NCBI RefSeq assembly: GCF_019799905.1
Contig: NZ_JABGCI010000009.1
Span: 122,170-186,169, forward strand
DNA from: Trujillonella endophytica
GTDB taxonomy: Bacteria; Actinomycetota; Actinomycetes; Mycobacteriales; Geodermatophilaceae
Length of the DNA: 64,000 bases
Direction of reading: 5' to 3'
Shown here: positions 50,207 to 59,849 of the stretch, in pieces
Numbering within the stretch: position 1 is the first letter of the stretch
How the letters are laid out: each line of letters begins with the position of its first letter
The notes under the pieces: generated by a model
What the model was told of the DNA's origin: nothing
The model's input: only the letters and a program-made list of their open reading frames with translations
Databases searched by the model: none
Translations under genes and position numbers: made by a program

Positions 50207-51543
50207 ATGCAGGCGCCGCCGAGGATCGAGAGGGTCGACCCGGCCGACCTGGCGATGCGGGCCATGGACGCCCGGGGAGGAGTGCCCCAGCACCTGGGTG
50301 CGGTGCTCGTGCTCCACCCCGGACCGGCGTCCAGGTGGGCGCCGCCGAGCGGCTCCTCGTCGAGCGGTCGCTGGCAGTGCCGCGGCTGCATCAGCTCCTC
50401 GTGCCGGTGCCCGTGGGATGCGGACGCCCGGTGTGGGTCCACGCCCCGGGCGGCGACGCGCCCCGGCTCGTGCAGCACGAGGGGTGCCCCACGCCGGGAG
50501 ACGACGCCGCACTGCTCGAGCTCGCGGCGACCCTCGCCACGACGCCCCTTCCGGCGGACCGGCCGTTGTGGCGGGCCGTGTTCGTCACCGGCCTCTCCGA
50601 CGGGCGGCTCGGCCTCGTCCTCCTGCTGCACCACGCGCTCGCCGACGGCGTGGGCGGACTCGCCGTCCTCGGCCACCTCGTCGACCCGGGGCCGGCGCCG
50701 GCGGTGCCGACGTCCCCCGGAGTCCTACCGTCCCGACGCCGGTTGACCGCCGACGCCCTCCGGTCCCGGATCGCAGGCTGCTCCCGGCTGCCTCGTGCGT
50801 GGCAAGCCGTGCTCACGTCGGGGGCAACCAGCGGCGGGCTGCGGCCACCGCGTGCCGCGCCGTGCTCGCTGACGGCGCCGACCGGGCCGCGGCGGCGCTT
50901 CCTCGTCGCGCGGGCCGACCGGGAGCGGCTGCGGTCGGCAGCCCATGCGCACGGCGGCACGATCAACGACGCACTGCTGTGCGCGGTCACCGGCGCCCTG
51001 CGCACGTTGCTGCAGCAGCGCAGCGAGGCCGTCGACACCCTCCGGGTGGCGATCATGGTCGCGGCCCACGAACCGGTCCGCGTGGCCGGGTCGGGGAATC
51101 GCGTGGCGCCGCTGGTGGTCGGGCTGCGGACGGACGGCGAGCCGGCCGTCCGGCTCGCCCGGATCTCCGCGGAAGTACGCAGCGCGCGCGGCTCCGCGGC
51201 GGGCACGTCGCTGATCGCGTCGATGGGACCGGTCTTCCGGTGGCTGGCCGCGTGCGGCGCCTACCGCTCGTACCTGCGGCGCCAGCGACGGTTCCACACC
51301 GTGGTCAGCAACGTGGCCGGTCCCGTCGGGCCGCTCACCTACGCCGGAGCCCCGGTCACGAGCATCGTCCCCGTGTCGGTCGGCGAAGCCGGCAACATCA
51401 CCGTCTCCTTCCTCGCGCTCTCCTACGCCGGCACCCTCACCGTGACGGTGCAGGCCGATCCCGAGTGCGCGGCCGACCTGTCGCTCCTCGGGGCGGACCT
51501 GCAGGACGAGTTGGACGTGCTCACGTCCGGCGCCGATCGGTGA
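50207..51543 (+). pseudogene. WS/DGAT-like acyltransferase, frameshifted near 50,330
   Basis: A wax ester synthase/DGAT relative. The N-terminus reads MQAPPRIERVDPADLAMRAMDARGGVPQHLGAVLVLHPGPA from ATG 50207, the normal family opening. It then changes frame, and the rest (GAAERLLVERSLAVPRLHQLLVPVP... LVLLLHHALADGVGG... TVVSNVAGPVGPLTYAG) continues from ~50,335 to 51,543. The active-site HHALADG is intact. If transcribed as is, only a GTG 50335 start would yield the 402-residue remainder. A one-base error in the sequence is an alternative. The family fits lipid storage. Confidence 0.7.
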
Positions 51544-51879
51544 CCTCCACTTCACCGGCCGCACCGGTACTCAGCCAGACCCGATGGCTGACCTGCCTGA
51601 ATCGATCGCGATCACCAACGTCGACGGCAGCAGCGCCTCCTGCAGCAAGCCCACGGCAACCTCCCGGTCACTTCGGAAACGTCGTCAGGACGTTCCCGCG
51701 GGAACGGGTGAACGGCTGTCAGCCAGGCGTGGGCTGAGGGGCGAGATCGACGACGGTCGTGGACGGTGACGGGGACCTTGAGGGGATATCCGACGTTTGT
51801 CGACATCGTCGGATCCCCCCCACGTTCCCCGGCGTACAGGCCGACTCGTCCGTCGCCCCCGATCGGCGCTCGGCTCCAC
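51544..51879. other. Right border of element 2
   Basis: No gene is seen between the acyltransferase stop and the leftward phosphatase stop. It contains the third rnpB-end copy and its flank. Confidence 0.45.
51828..51857. other. Third copy of the rnpB attachment core (attR)
   Basis: Identical to the 30 bases at 30,697-30,726. To its right is ordinary chromosomal sequence (the phosphatase stop is 23 bases on), so this marks the far end of the insertion. Confidence 0.85.
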
Positions 51880-54024
51880 CTACGCGAGGGCGGGGTCGTC
51901 CGGCACGTTCGGCGGGACGCGGGTGGGGCCGGCCTCCGGTGGCCGGGGCCGGTCCTGCGGGTGCAGCCGCACGGCGACGAGAGCGACGTCGTCCGTGGGG
52001 CTGTCGGGCAGCATCCGCTCGAGGAGCTCGTCGCACAGCCGGTCGAGGTCCTGCCCGGCCAGCGCCTCGAGCTCGTGCTGGAGCCGGGCCAGTCCGGCGT
52101 CGAGGTCCTGGTCGCGGCGTTCGACCAGCCCGTCGGTGTAGAGCAGCACGACGGCGCCGCGCTCCAGCAGGACCTCGGACTCCCGTCGGACGGTGTCCGG
52201 CGTGACGCCGAGCAGCCGGTCGGCGGGGACGGTGACCAACGGCAGGACCGTGCCGTCGGGGTGGATGGCCATCGGCGGCGGGTGGCCGGCGTTGGCCCAG
52301 CGCAGCCGGGTGACCCGGCGGCTGCGCTCGTCGTCGGTCTGCTCGAGGCGGGCGACGACGGCGGTCGCGGCGGTACCGGTCTGCAGCGTCTCCATGACCC
52401 GGTCGGCCCGCGTGAGGATCTCCGCGGGCGCGGCGCCGTCCTCCGCGCCGATGGTGCGCACGATCGACCGGATCTGGCCCATGGCCGCGGCCGCGGCGAT
52501 GTCGTGGCCGATGACGTCGCCGATCACGAGCACGGTGGCGCCGGCGGGCTGCAGGAAGGCGTCGTACCAGTCGCCGCCGACCTCGGCGGCACGGGCCGCG
52601 GGCACGTAGCGGACGACGATCTGCAGGTGGTCCGGTTCCGGCGGGGGCGTGAGCAGGGAGCGCTGCAGCCCCTCGGCCACCTCCCGCTGCTGGCGGAACA
52701 GGCGGGCGTTGTCGAGCACCAGCCCGGCGCGGGCGGCCACGTGGCGGGCCGTGGTGAGGTCCTCGGGGGTGAGGGGCCCGCGTTCGGCGCCGTGGGCGAG
52801 GGTGAGCAGGCCGACCGGTCCGTCGCGCCCCGGCAGCGGCAGGACGGCGATCGACTCCGGCGCGAGCCGGACGAGGAGGTCGCGCACCGGACCCGGGTGG
52901 ATCATCGCGGCGGCGGTCGCGGTGGCCCCGCTGGCCAGGACCTGCGGCTGCCCGCTGCGCAGGGCGTCGACCACGAGGGCGTCGTCGGTGAGCGCCGAGA
53001 GCCTGGTCTGCGCGTAGGCGTCGGCGACCGGTCGCAGGTCCGGATCGGCGTGCCATGCGGTGACGTTGCGCAGGCCGCGACGGCTGACGGCGTCGGAGCC
53101 GTCGTCGACGAGCGTGACGATGCACCAGTCGGCGACCGCCGGGACGATCAGCCGGGTCAGCCGGGTGACCGCCTCGTCCGCGTCGAGGGTGGCGGCGAGC
53201 TCCTCGGTGATGCTGCTGAGCAGCCGTTCCCGTGCCGCGGCGAGGTCGGCGGTTTGCTGCGCCCGGCGGCGGCCGTTGATGTCCAGGAAGTAGAGCGACA
53301 GGCCCTCGGGTGTGGGGACGGCGCGGACCTCCACCCAGACGTCGAGGGGCGCGGGGTAGTACGACTCGAACGTGACCGGCCGCCTGGTGCGCACGGCACC
53401 CCGGTAGTGCTCCTCGAACTCGGAGCCGACGGTGGCCGGGAAGGCGTCCCACACCGTCCGCCCGAGCAGGTCGGCGCGGGCGTGGCCGGTGATCCGCTCG
53501 GCCTCCGCGTTGACGTGCGTCAGCACCCAGTCGCCGTCCATGGCGGCGAAGCCGACCGCCATCGTCTCGAGGATCTGGGCGAGGCGGTCCTGCGCCTGGC
53601 GGCGGGCCGAGACGTCCCAGGCCGCGCCCAGCAGCCGCACGGCGGAGCCGGACTCGCCGCGCAGCACGCGGCCGCGGGCGGCGACCCAGCGGACCGGCGC
53701 CTGGGGCGCCACGACGCGGTACTCGGCCTCGTAGTCGCCGCCGGAGTCGATCGCCTCCTGGAGCAGCCGGCCGACCGCCGGCGCGTCGTCGGGGTGCAGT
53801 CGCGCCATGAAGGCCTCGATGGTCTGCTCGAACGCGCCCTCGGCGAAGCCGAACAGCTCGTCGAGGCGCACGTCCCAGGACAGCCGCCCCGTGACCAGGT
53901 CCCACTCGAAGGTGCCGATGCCGGCCGCGGCGATCGCCAGGTCCAGCAGGGCGGACCGGGCCTGGTCCCGGTCCCGCAGCGCCCGCGCGGCGTCGTCCAC
54001 GGTCCTCTCGTCGCTGTGCGCCAC
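51880..54024 (-). CDS. PAS-GAF-PP2C serine phosphatase (SpoIIE/RsbU type)
   Basis: A 714-residue signalling phosphatase. Two PAS domains (residues ~25-145 and ~150-270; IGTFEWDLVTGRLSWD, TMAVGFAAMDGDWVLTHVN) and a GAF domain (~290-440; LPLPGRDGPVGLLTLAHG) precede a PP2C domain with the metal aspartates in EVGGDWYDAF near 480, VIGDVIGHDIAAAAAM, and a final DDVALVAVRL. It would dephosphorylate an anti-anti-sigma factor and so free a sigma factor under stress or light. GTG 54024. It starts two bases after the stop of the ATPase gene, so the two form an operon. The far end of the rnpB insertion lies 23 bases past its stop. Confidence 0.88.
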   Translation of the reverse strand: MAHSDERTVDDAARALRDRDQARSALLDLAIAAAGIGTFEWDLVTGRLSWDVRLDELFGFAEGAFEQTIEAFMARLHPDDAPAVGRLLQEAIDSGGDYEAEYRVVAPQAPVRWVAARGRVLRGESGSAVRLLGAAWDVSARRQAQDRLAQILETMAVGFAAMDGDWVLTHVNAEAERITGHARADLLGRTVWDAFPATVGSEFEEHYRGAVRTRRPVTFESYYPAPLDVWVEVRAVPTPEGLSLYFLDINGRRRAQQTADLAAARERLLSSITEELAATLDADEAVTRLTRLIVPAVADWCIVTLVDDGSDAVSRRGLRNVTAWHADPDLRPVADAYAQTRLSALTDDALVVDALRSGQPQVLASGATATAAAMIHPGPVRDLLVRLAPESIAVLPLPGRDGPVGLLTLAHGAERGPLTPEDLTTARHVAARAGLVLDNARLFRQQREVAEGLQRSLLTPPPEPDHLQIVVRYVPAARAAEVGGDWYDAFLQPAGATVLVIGDVIGHDIAAAAAMGQIRSIVRTIGAEDGAAPAEILTRADRVMETLQTGTAATAVVARLEQTDDERSRRVTRLRWANAGHPPPMAIHPDGTVLPLVTVPADRLLGVTPDTVRRESEVLLERGAVVLLYTDGLVERRDQDLDAGLARLQHELEALAGQDLDRLCDELLERMLPDSPTDDVALVAVRLHPQDRPRPPEAGPTRVPPNVPDDPALA

Positions 54025-54026
54025 GG

Positions 54027-54998
54027 TCAGCGCAGGTGGGCGATCAGCCGCACCGAGGTGCTGGAGTCGGTCCGCGTGACGTCGACGTGGTCGCAGAGCT
54101 GGCGGGCGAGCCACAGCCCCATCCCGCCGCGCGAGAGGTCCTCGCCGTGCGCAGGTCCGTAGCCGGCGAACGGGTCGTCGATACCGCGTCCCCGGTCGGT
54201 GATGCGGCAGACGACCTTCTCGGCGGAGGACCAGAGGAACAGGTCGACCGGGGGCCCGCCGTGCCGCACCGCGTTGGAGGTCATCTCGTCGACGGCGAGG
54301 GTGAAGTCCTCGAGGACGTCGCGCGGGCCGTGCGTCGTCGCCAGCTCGCCGGCCACCGCGTGGCGCAGGCCGATGAAGTCCGTGACACCGCGGACGGCGA
54401 TCCGGGGCGGCTCCTCCTCCAGTGCCTCGTGGGGCGCGCCGAGCCCGCGGAGGTAGGTCACCGGATCGAGGAAGTCCGGATTGGGGGACCGGCTGCCGCC
54501 GGTGACGAGGGTCGAGTGGGTCCGCCGGGCGCACTCGAGCACCGGCTCGGGCAGCCGCTGGGTGTCGAAGACGCACAGACCCCACAGCGGCCAGGGGGCC
54601 AGCGCGTGGTTGACCACGGCCTCGTAGCGCTGCCACTCGACCCGGTCCTGCTCGGTGCTCCCGAAGTCCAGCTCGCCGACCACGCGCACCCGGGTGACGC
54701 CCTCGGCGACGTACCGGTCGGTCAGCTGGCGGACGGCGGTGATGGCGGCCGGCGTGCGGGCCCGGTAGACGTCGGCCCGGTCCACCAGGTGCAGCCGCGG
54801 GTCGTCGCCGAGGGCCTCGCGGAGCAGGCCCGCCGCCCAGGCGCCGGTCGCCACCACGGCTGCCTCCCCGGCCGCGAGCCCCTCGGTCAGGAACCGCCCC
54901 GCGACGTCGGTGAGCTGGGTGGCGTCGTCGAACAGGAGCCCGTCGTGCACGTGGCCGACGGACGAGCGAGCCGTCGGGCCGTCCTCCGCCAACGACAC
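54027..54998 (-). CDS. MEDS sensor-HATPase anti-sigma regulatory kinase
   Basis: A 323-residue protein with two parts. Residues ~12-165 are a MEDS/DcmR-type sensory domain (HDGLLFDDATQLTDVAGRFLTEGLAAGEAAVVAT, DRADVYRARTPAAITAVRQLTDRYVAEG). Residues ~190-320 are an RsbW-like ATPase with the N box DEMTSNAVRHGG, DRGRGID, and GGMGLWLARQLCD. It probably phosphorylates an anti-anti-sigma factor in response to a small ligand. The downstream PP2C gene starts two bases later and would reverse that step. Neither the sigma factor nor its antagonist is nearby. Confidence 0.85.
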   Translation of the reverse strand: MSLAEDGPTARSSVGHVHDGLLFDDATQLTDVAGRFLTEGLAAGEAAVVATGAWAAGLLREALGDDPRLHLVDRADVYRARTPAAITAVRQLTDRYVAEGVTRVRVVGELDFGSTEQDRVEWQRYEAVVNHALAPWPLWGLCVFDTQRLPEPVLECARRTHSTLVTGGSRSPNPDFLDPVTYLRGLGAPHEALEEEPPRIAVRGVTDFIGLRHAVAGELATTHGPRDVLEDFTLAVDEMTSNAVRHGGPPVDLFLWSSAEKVVCRITDRGRGIDDPFAGYGPAHGEDLSRGGMGLWLARQLCDHVDVTRTDSSTSVRLIAHLR

Positions 54999-55392
54999 CT
55001 CTCGACCCCCATCGGACGACCACGTGAGCCCGCTGCCTCTCGTCCGGGCGCGTCGCCGAGGAGAGGAGGCGACGGACGGGGCGCGGGCGAACGATACCCG
55101 TCCGTCCGCATCGCAGGGGGACGACGAGCGCGCCAGGGCGGCGGACCGTGGTGGACCCTCACCCGGTCAGGCGATGCCCATCGGATCCCGGAGTGACGGA
55201 ACGTGACGATCCAGCCCGCTCGCCCGGGTGAAAAAGGCCAGGATGCCGCGGATGTCGTTGACAGCCGATCACCCTGCGTCGATGGTGCAGGCGCCGTCCA
55301 CCCCGTCGTCGACCGGCGGAGACCTCCGCCGACACCGACGGGACGACGGCCGTGCACCACCACCTGTCTGCCGACGCACGGAGTCCCTGCAC
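54999..55392. other. Divergent intergenic region
   Basis: These 394 bases hold promoters for the leftward ATPase/phosphatase pair and the rightward propeller gene. TTGACA at 55257-55262 is a possible -35 for the latter, but the -10 is weak. Other frames look non-coding. Confidence 0.4.
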
Positions 55393-58300
55393 ATGAGATC
55401 AGTCCACGCCCCGCACGCCCGGCCCCGGCGACGGGCCGCCTCCGCGGCTCTCGGCGGCGCGCTGGCCCTCGGGCTCCTCGCCGGCGGACTGGTCCTGCCG
55501 ACGACGGCCGTCGCCGACACCGCCCCCACGGCCGGGACGCCGAAGACGGTCAGCGCCGACGCCCTGCCCACCGTGCAGGTCAACGGCGTGGTCTGGTCGA
55601 TGGTCACGGTCGGCAACACCGTCTACGCGACCGGCAGCTTCACGCAGGCCCGCCCGGCCGGTGCCGCGCCCGGCACCCAGCAGACGCCGCGCGCGAACCT
55701 GCTCGCGTTCGACCTGACCACGGGCGCCCTCGTGACGAGCTTCAACCACACGCTCAACGGCCAGGGCCGCACGATCACCGTGTCGCCGGACGGCTCCCGC
55801 ATCTACGTCGGCGGCGACTTCACCACCGTGGACGGCGTCGCCCGCGGCCACATCGCGGCCTTCAGCACCGCCACCGGTGCGCTCGTCCCCGGCTTCGCCC
55901 CGACCACCAACGGCGCCGTCTACTCCCTGGCCGCCACCGCGAACACCGTCTACGCCGGCGGCAGCTTCACCTCCGCCGGCGGTCAGACCCGCACCAGGCT
56001 GGCCGCCTTCAGCACCACCAACGGCGCCCTGACCCCCTGGGCGCCGACGGCCAACAACACCGTCCGCGGCATCGTGCTCAACCCCGACGGCAGCCGGATC
56101 CTGCTCGGCGGCCAGTTCGCGCAGATCAGCGGCGTCCCCGCCATCGCGCTGGCCTCGGTGAACACCGCCGGCGGTGACGTCCGCACCTGGGACTACGGCA
56201 TCACCAACGAGGGCGACAACGGCGGCGTCTACAGCCTGCGCACCGACGGCGTGAACGCCTACGCCAACACCTACGGGTTCCAGGTCGGCAACATCGAGGG
56301 CACGGTCGCGCTGAACCCGACCACCCTCGCGCTCGTGTGGATGAACGACTGCCACGGCGACCCGTACGACACGTACACCACCGGCGGCGTCGTCTACGCC
56401 GTCGGCCACGCGCACGACTGCGAGACGTCCGGGAGCTTCCCCGACCTGAACCCCCGGGTCTGGAAGCGCGGCATCGCGATGACCATCAACGCCACCGGCA
56501 CGCTGAAGGCGACGACCGAGCTGCCCCGCTACGGCAGCTGGGAGGGCCGGCCGCACCCCACCGTCCTCAACTGGTGGCCCACCCTCAACGCCGGCACGTA
56601 CACCGGTCAGGCCCAGGGCCCGTGGGCGCTGACCGGCGCCGGCCAGTACGTCGTCATGGGCGGCGAGTTCACCACCGTCAACGGCGTCGCCCAGCAGAGC
56701 CTGGTGCGCTTCGCCGACTCCTCGATCGCCCCCGACCGGCGCGGGCCGGAGCTGTCCGCGGCCGCGATGCGGCCCAACGCCACCGCGGTGGGCGGCGGCT
56801 CGGTCAAGGTCGTGTGGCGCCAGTCGTGGGACATGGACAACGAGACGCTGACCTACGACGTCTACCGCGGCAGCGGCACGACGCCGGTGCACACGGTCAC
56901 CGCCACGGCACAGTGGTGGAACGGCACGCTCATGTCGTGGACCGACACCGGCCGCGCGGCCGGGAGCTCGGCCAGCTACCGCGTCGTCGCCCGCGACCCG
57001 TTCGGCAACTCGGTGAGCAGCGCGCAGAGCAACACCGTGACCGTGTCGGCGACGACGAGCCCGTACGTGACCCAGGTGTTCGCCGACGCCCCGTCGTCCT
57101 GGTGGCGGCTCGGCGAGACCACCGGCACCACCGGGTACGACGCGATCGGCACGACGAACCTGACCGAGTCGGCCGGCATCACGCGGGGGACCGCCGGTGC
57201 GGTCGCCGGTGACGCGGCGATCACCGCCAACGGCACCGCGACCGGGCGCGCCCACACCGCCGCTCTGGTGACCGAGCCGTCCAGCGGCTTCTCGGTCGAG
57301 GCCTGGGTGCGGACGACGTCCACCGCCGGTGGTGTCGTCGTCCAGTACGGCGAGCAGCTGACGGCGGCCGACGTCGCCAACACCGACCGCGCGCTGTACG
57401 TCGACGCCGGTGGCCGCGCGTCCTTCGGGCTCACCGCCCGCGGCGCCGACCGGGTGACCCGCTACACCACCGTGCGCAGCCCGCAGGTCGTCAACGACGG
57501 CCAGTGGCACCACCTGGTCGCCACCGTCGGCCCGGAGGGCACCGTCCTCTACGTCGACGGCGCGCCCGCCGCGCGGAACGCGGCGCTCACCGCCGCCAAC
57601 CCGCGGACCGGACCGGCACACTGGCTGGTCGGCAGCGGAACGCTGACCGGCGCCCCCGACGCCCCCGCGAGCCCGAACCTGGCCGGGGCGATCGACGAGG
57701 TGGCCGTCTACCGGACCGCGCTGTCCGCCTCCCAGGTCGCCGCCCACCACGCGGCGGCGACCGGCGCGCCGGTCAACCAGCCGCCGGCGGCGTCGTTCAC
57801 CGCGACGGCAGCGCAGCTGGGGGTGTCGGTCGACGCCTCGGCGTCCGCCGACGCCGACGGCACCCTGACCGGGTACTCCTGGAACTGGGGCGACGGCACC
57901 GCGGCGGGCTCCGGCGCCACGGCGACCCACACCTACGCCGCCGCCGGCACGTACACGGTCACGCTGACCGTCACCGACAACGGCGGCGCCACGGCGACGA
58001 CCACCCGGTCGGTGACCGTGGCCCCGGCGGCCAACGCGGCGCCCAGCGCGTCGTTCACCGCGACCACCACCGGGCTCACCGCCTCGGTGGACGGCTCGGC
58101 CTCGGCCGACGCCGACGGCTCGATCGCCTCCCACGCCTGGACCTGGGGCGACGGGACGGCGGCCGGTTCGGGCGCCACGGCGACGCACGCCTACGCCGCG
58201 GCGGGCACCTACACGGTGACCCTCACGGTGACCGACGACCGGGGCGCGACCGCGAGCACGACCCGGCAGGTGACCGTCACCGCGCCGCCGCCGCCGCCGC

Positions 58301-58941
58301 CGGCGGGCAGCGCGTTCGCGACCGACACCTTCCAGCGCACCACCACCGGGGGACTCGGCACCGCCGACCTCGGCGGGGCGTGGACGGCGTCGGCCGGTGC
58401 CACCCGCCAGTCGGTCGCGCCGGGCACGGCCACCCTGACGGTCGGGGCGGGCAACAACACCGGCTCCTACCTGGGTGCGGTCTCCCAGCCCGGTGCCGAC
58501 GTCACCGCCACGGTGTCGCTCGGCGCCGCCCCGACCGGCGGCGGGCTGAGCCTCTACCTCGCCGGCCGGCGGACCGGCGCGGGCAACGAGTACGACGTGC
58601 GGGCGCGGTTCCTCGCCGACGGCAGCGTCCGGCTGGGCGTCGTGCGGTGGAGCGGCGGCAGCGAGGCCCTGGTCGGCGCCGAGGTGACGCTGCCCGGCGG
58701 GTACACCCCCGGCACGCCGCTGAACCTGCGGGTGCGGGTGTCCGGCTCGGGCACCACGACCGTCGACGCGCGGGCCTGGACCGGGACGACCGAGCCCTCG
58801 ACCTGGACCCTGACCCGCACCGACGCCACCGCGGCCCTGCAGGGGCCCGGGGCCGTGGGGGTCTCGGCCTACCTGTCGGGCAGCGCGACCGCCGCCGTCC
58901 CGGTGCGCGTGACCGCCTTCTCCGCACGGCCCGTCGCGTGA
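55393..58941 (+). CDS. Secreted beta-propeller / LamG / PKD protein
   Basis: An exported protein of 1,182 residues. The basic N-terminus and hydrophobic ALGGALALGLLAGGLVLPTTAVADT form a signal peptide. Residues ~50-450 hold repeats of ~50 residues with VYATGSF, IYVGGDFTTVDG, VYAGGSFTSAGG and VVMGGEFTTVNG, typical of a propeller with delta-60/DUF5122-like blades. A fibronectin-like domain (~460-555), a LamG domain (~556-790; WHHLVATVGPEGTVLYVDG), two PKD domains (from ~796; WGDGTAAGSGATATHTY) and a C-terminal jelly-roll-like domain follow. It is likely a cell-surface or secreted glycan- or protein-binding protein. ATG 55393 fits the signal peptide. Confidence 0.87.
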   Translation: MRSVHAPHARPRRRAASAALGGALALGLLAGGLVLPTTAVADTAPTAGTPKTVSADALPTVQVNGVVWSMVTVGNTVYATGSFTQARPAGAAPGTQQTPRANLLAFDLTTGALVTSFNHTLNGQGRTITVSPDGSRIYVGGDFTTVDGVARGHIAAFSTATGALVPGFAPTTNGAVYSLAATANTVYAGGSFTSAGGQTRTRLAAFSTTNGALTPWAPTANNTVRGIVLNPDGSRILLGGQFAQISGVPAIALASVNTAGGDVRTWDYGITNEGDNGGVYSLRTDGVNAYANTYGFQVGNIEGTVALNPTTLALVWMNDCHGDPYDTYTTGGVVYAVGHAHDCETSGSFPDLNPRVWKRGIAMTINATGTLKATTELPRYGSWEGRPHPTVLNWWPTLNAGTYTGQAQGPWALTGAGQYVVMGGEFTTVNGVAQQSLVRFADSSIAPDRRGPELSAAAMRPNATAVGGGSVKVVWRQSWDMDNETLTYDVYRGSGTTPVHTVTATAQWWNGTLMSWTDTGRAAGSSASYRVVARDPFGNSVSSAQSNTVTVSATTSPYVTQVFADAPSSWWRLGETTGTTGYDAIGTTNLTESAGITRGTAGAVAGDAAITANGTATGRAHTAALVTEPSSGFSVEAWVRTTSTAGGVVVQYGEQLTAADVANTDRALYVDAGGRASFGLTARGADRVTRYTTVRSPQVVNDGQWHHLVATVGPEGTVLYVDGAPAARNAALTAANPRTGPAHWLVGSGTLTGAPDAPASPNLAGAIDEVAVYRTALSASQVAAHHAAATGAPVNQPPAASFTATAAQLGVSVDASASADADGTLTGYSWNWGDGTAAGSGATATHTYAAAGTYTVTLTVTDNGGATATTTRSVTVAPAANAAPSASFTATTTGLTASVDGSASADADGSIASHAWTWGDGTAAGSGATATHAYAAAGTYTVTLTVTDDRGATASTTRQVTVTAPPPPPPAGSAFATDTFQRTTTGGLGTADLGGAWTASAGATRQSVAPGTATLTVGAGNNTGSYLGAVSQPGADVTATVSLGAAPTGGGLSLYLAGRRTGAGNEYDVRARFLADGSVRLGVVRWSGGSEALVGAEVTLPGGYTPGTPLNLRVRVSGSGTTTVDARAWTGTTEPSTWTLTRTDATAALQGPGAVGVSAYLSGSATAAVPVRVTAFSARPVA

Positions 58942-59672
58942 CCCGCCCCGACGCTCCCGGCGGCAGCCGCCGCGACCTGCTGCTGCGCCGGGTGCTCCCC
59001 GCGCTGGCGATCGTCGCCGCCGTCGTCCTCGCCGTGGTCCTCACCCGCGGCGGGGACGACGACGGGGACACCGGCGCCGCGCCGGCCACGCCCGCGGCGA
59101 CCTCGACGTCCGAGGCCCCCGCGGCGGCCGACCCCGCCGGGGACGAGCCGGCGGAGGAGGAGCCGACGGAGGAGGAGCCGACGGCCACCGAGCCCCCGGC
59201 GCCGTCCACCCAGCTGCCGGCCGCGCCGGTGGTCGCCCGCGAGGGCGTGGACGGGTCCGCCCGCACGGTCGCCGTCGGGCCCGCGGACTTCGCGGCGCCC
59301 GCGCAGTGGTCCGACGGCGCGTCGGTGCGCGTGGTCGAGGCGCGGCAGCAGGTGAGCTCCGGCGACGGGCCCGGTGCCCTCGCCGGGCAGCCGCAGACGG
59401 TCCTGCGCCTCGAGCTGGTCAACGGCTCCGGCGCGCCGCTGGTCCTGGACGCCGTCGTCGTGCAGGCCACCTACGGCGACCCGGCGGCGCAGGCCACCCC
59501 GCTGTACGACCGGGAGACGGTCGACTTCGCCGGCACGCTCGCGCCGGGGCAGACCGCCACCGCCGTCTACTCGTTCGCCGTCCCGGCGGACCGGCTCGAC
59601 GCGGTCACGGTCTCCGTGGACGTCGACGGGTACCGCTTCCCGGCCGTCTTCTCCGGAGCCGTCCCGGCCTGA
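58938..59672 (+). CDS. Membrane-anchored hypothetical protein
   Basis: A 244-residue protein: a short basic start, one membrane helix (VLPALAIVAAVVLAVVL, residues ~18-35), an acidic Pro/Glu/Thr/Ala linker with repeated EEEPT (residues ~70-85), and an outside domain (~100-244) of beta-sandwich type (TVLRLELVNGSGAPLVLDAVVVQATYGD, FAGTLAPGQTATAVYSFAVPAD), like DUF4352-type immunoglobulin folds. GTG 58938 overlaps the propeller stop as GTGA, so the two are made together; it may hold or aid the secreted partner. Confidence 0.75.
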   Translation: MTRPDAPGGSRRDLLLRRVLPALAIVAAVVLAVVLTRGGDDDGDTGAAPATPAATSTSEAPAAADPAGDEPAEEEPTEEEPTATEPPAPSTQLPAAPVVAREGVDGSARTVAVGPADFAAPAQWSDGASVRVVEARQQVSSGDGPGALAGQPQTVLRLELVNGSGAPLVLDAVVVQATYGDPAAQATPLYDRETVDFAGTLAPGQTATAVYSFAVPADRLDAVTVSVDVDGYRFPAVFSGAVPA

Positions 59673-59849
59673 TCCGCCCGACCGCCCGGCTCGAGATGCG
59701 AGCCGGGCGGCGGGCGCGCACCATCGGTGGACGGCCTCCGTGGAGGACGACGAGCCGCGCCTGACCGGGTGGAGGGGGACTCCCCGGGCGGGCACCGGGC
59801 CAGGTTCCGAGCTCCGCTCCCTGGTCCGGCCCTGCCCTGACCCGACCCG

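Larger units (their letters stand above)
46541..51857. mobile_element. Decayed second rnpB element or cargo segment (element 2)
   Basis: About 5.3 kb bounded by two rnpB-end copies. Its left border keeps the final codons of a lost integrase. Its right border has a ~40-base flank (51,790-51,828) resembling that at 46,471-46,511. It carries three genes of chromosome-like composition and no recombinase, so it cannot move alone. Confidence 0.65.
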
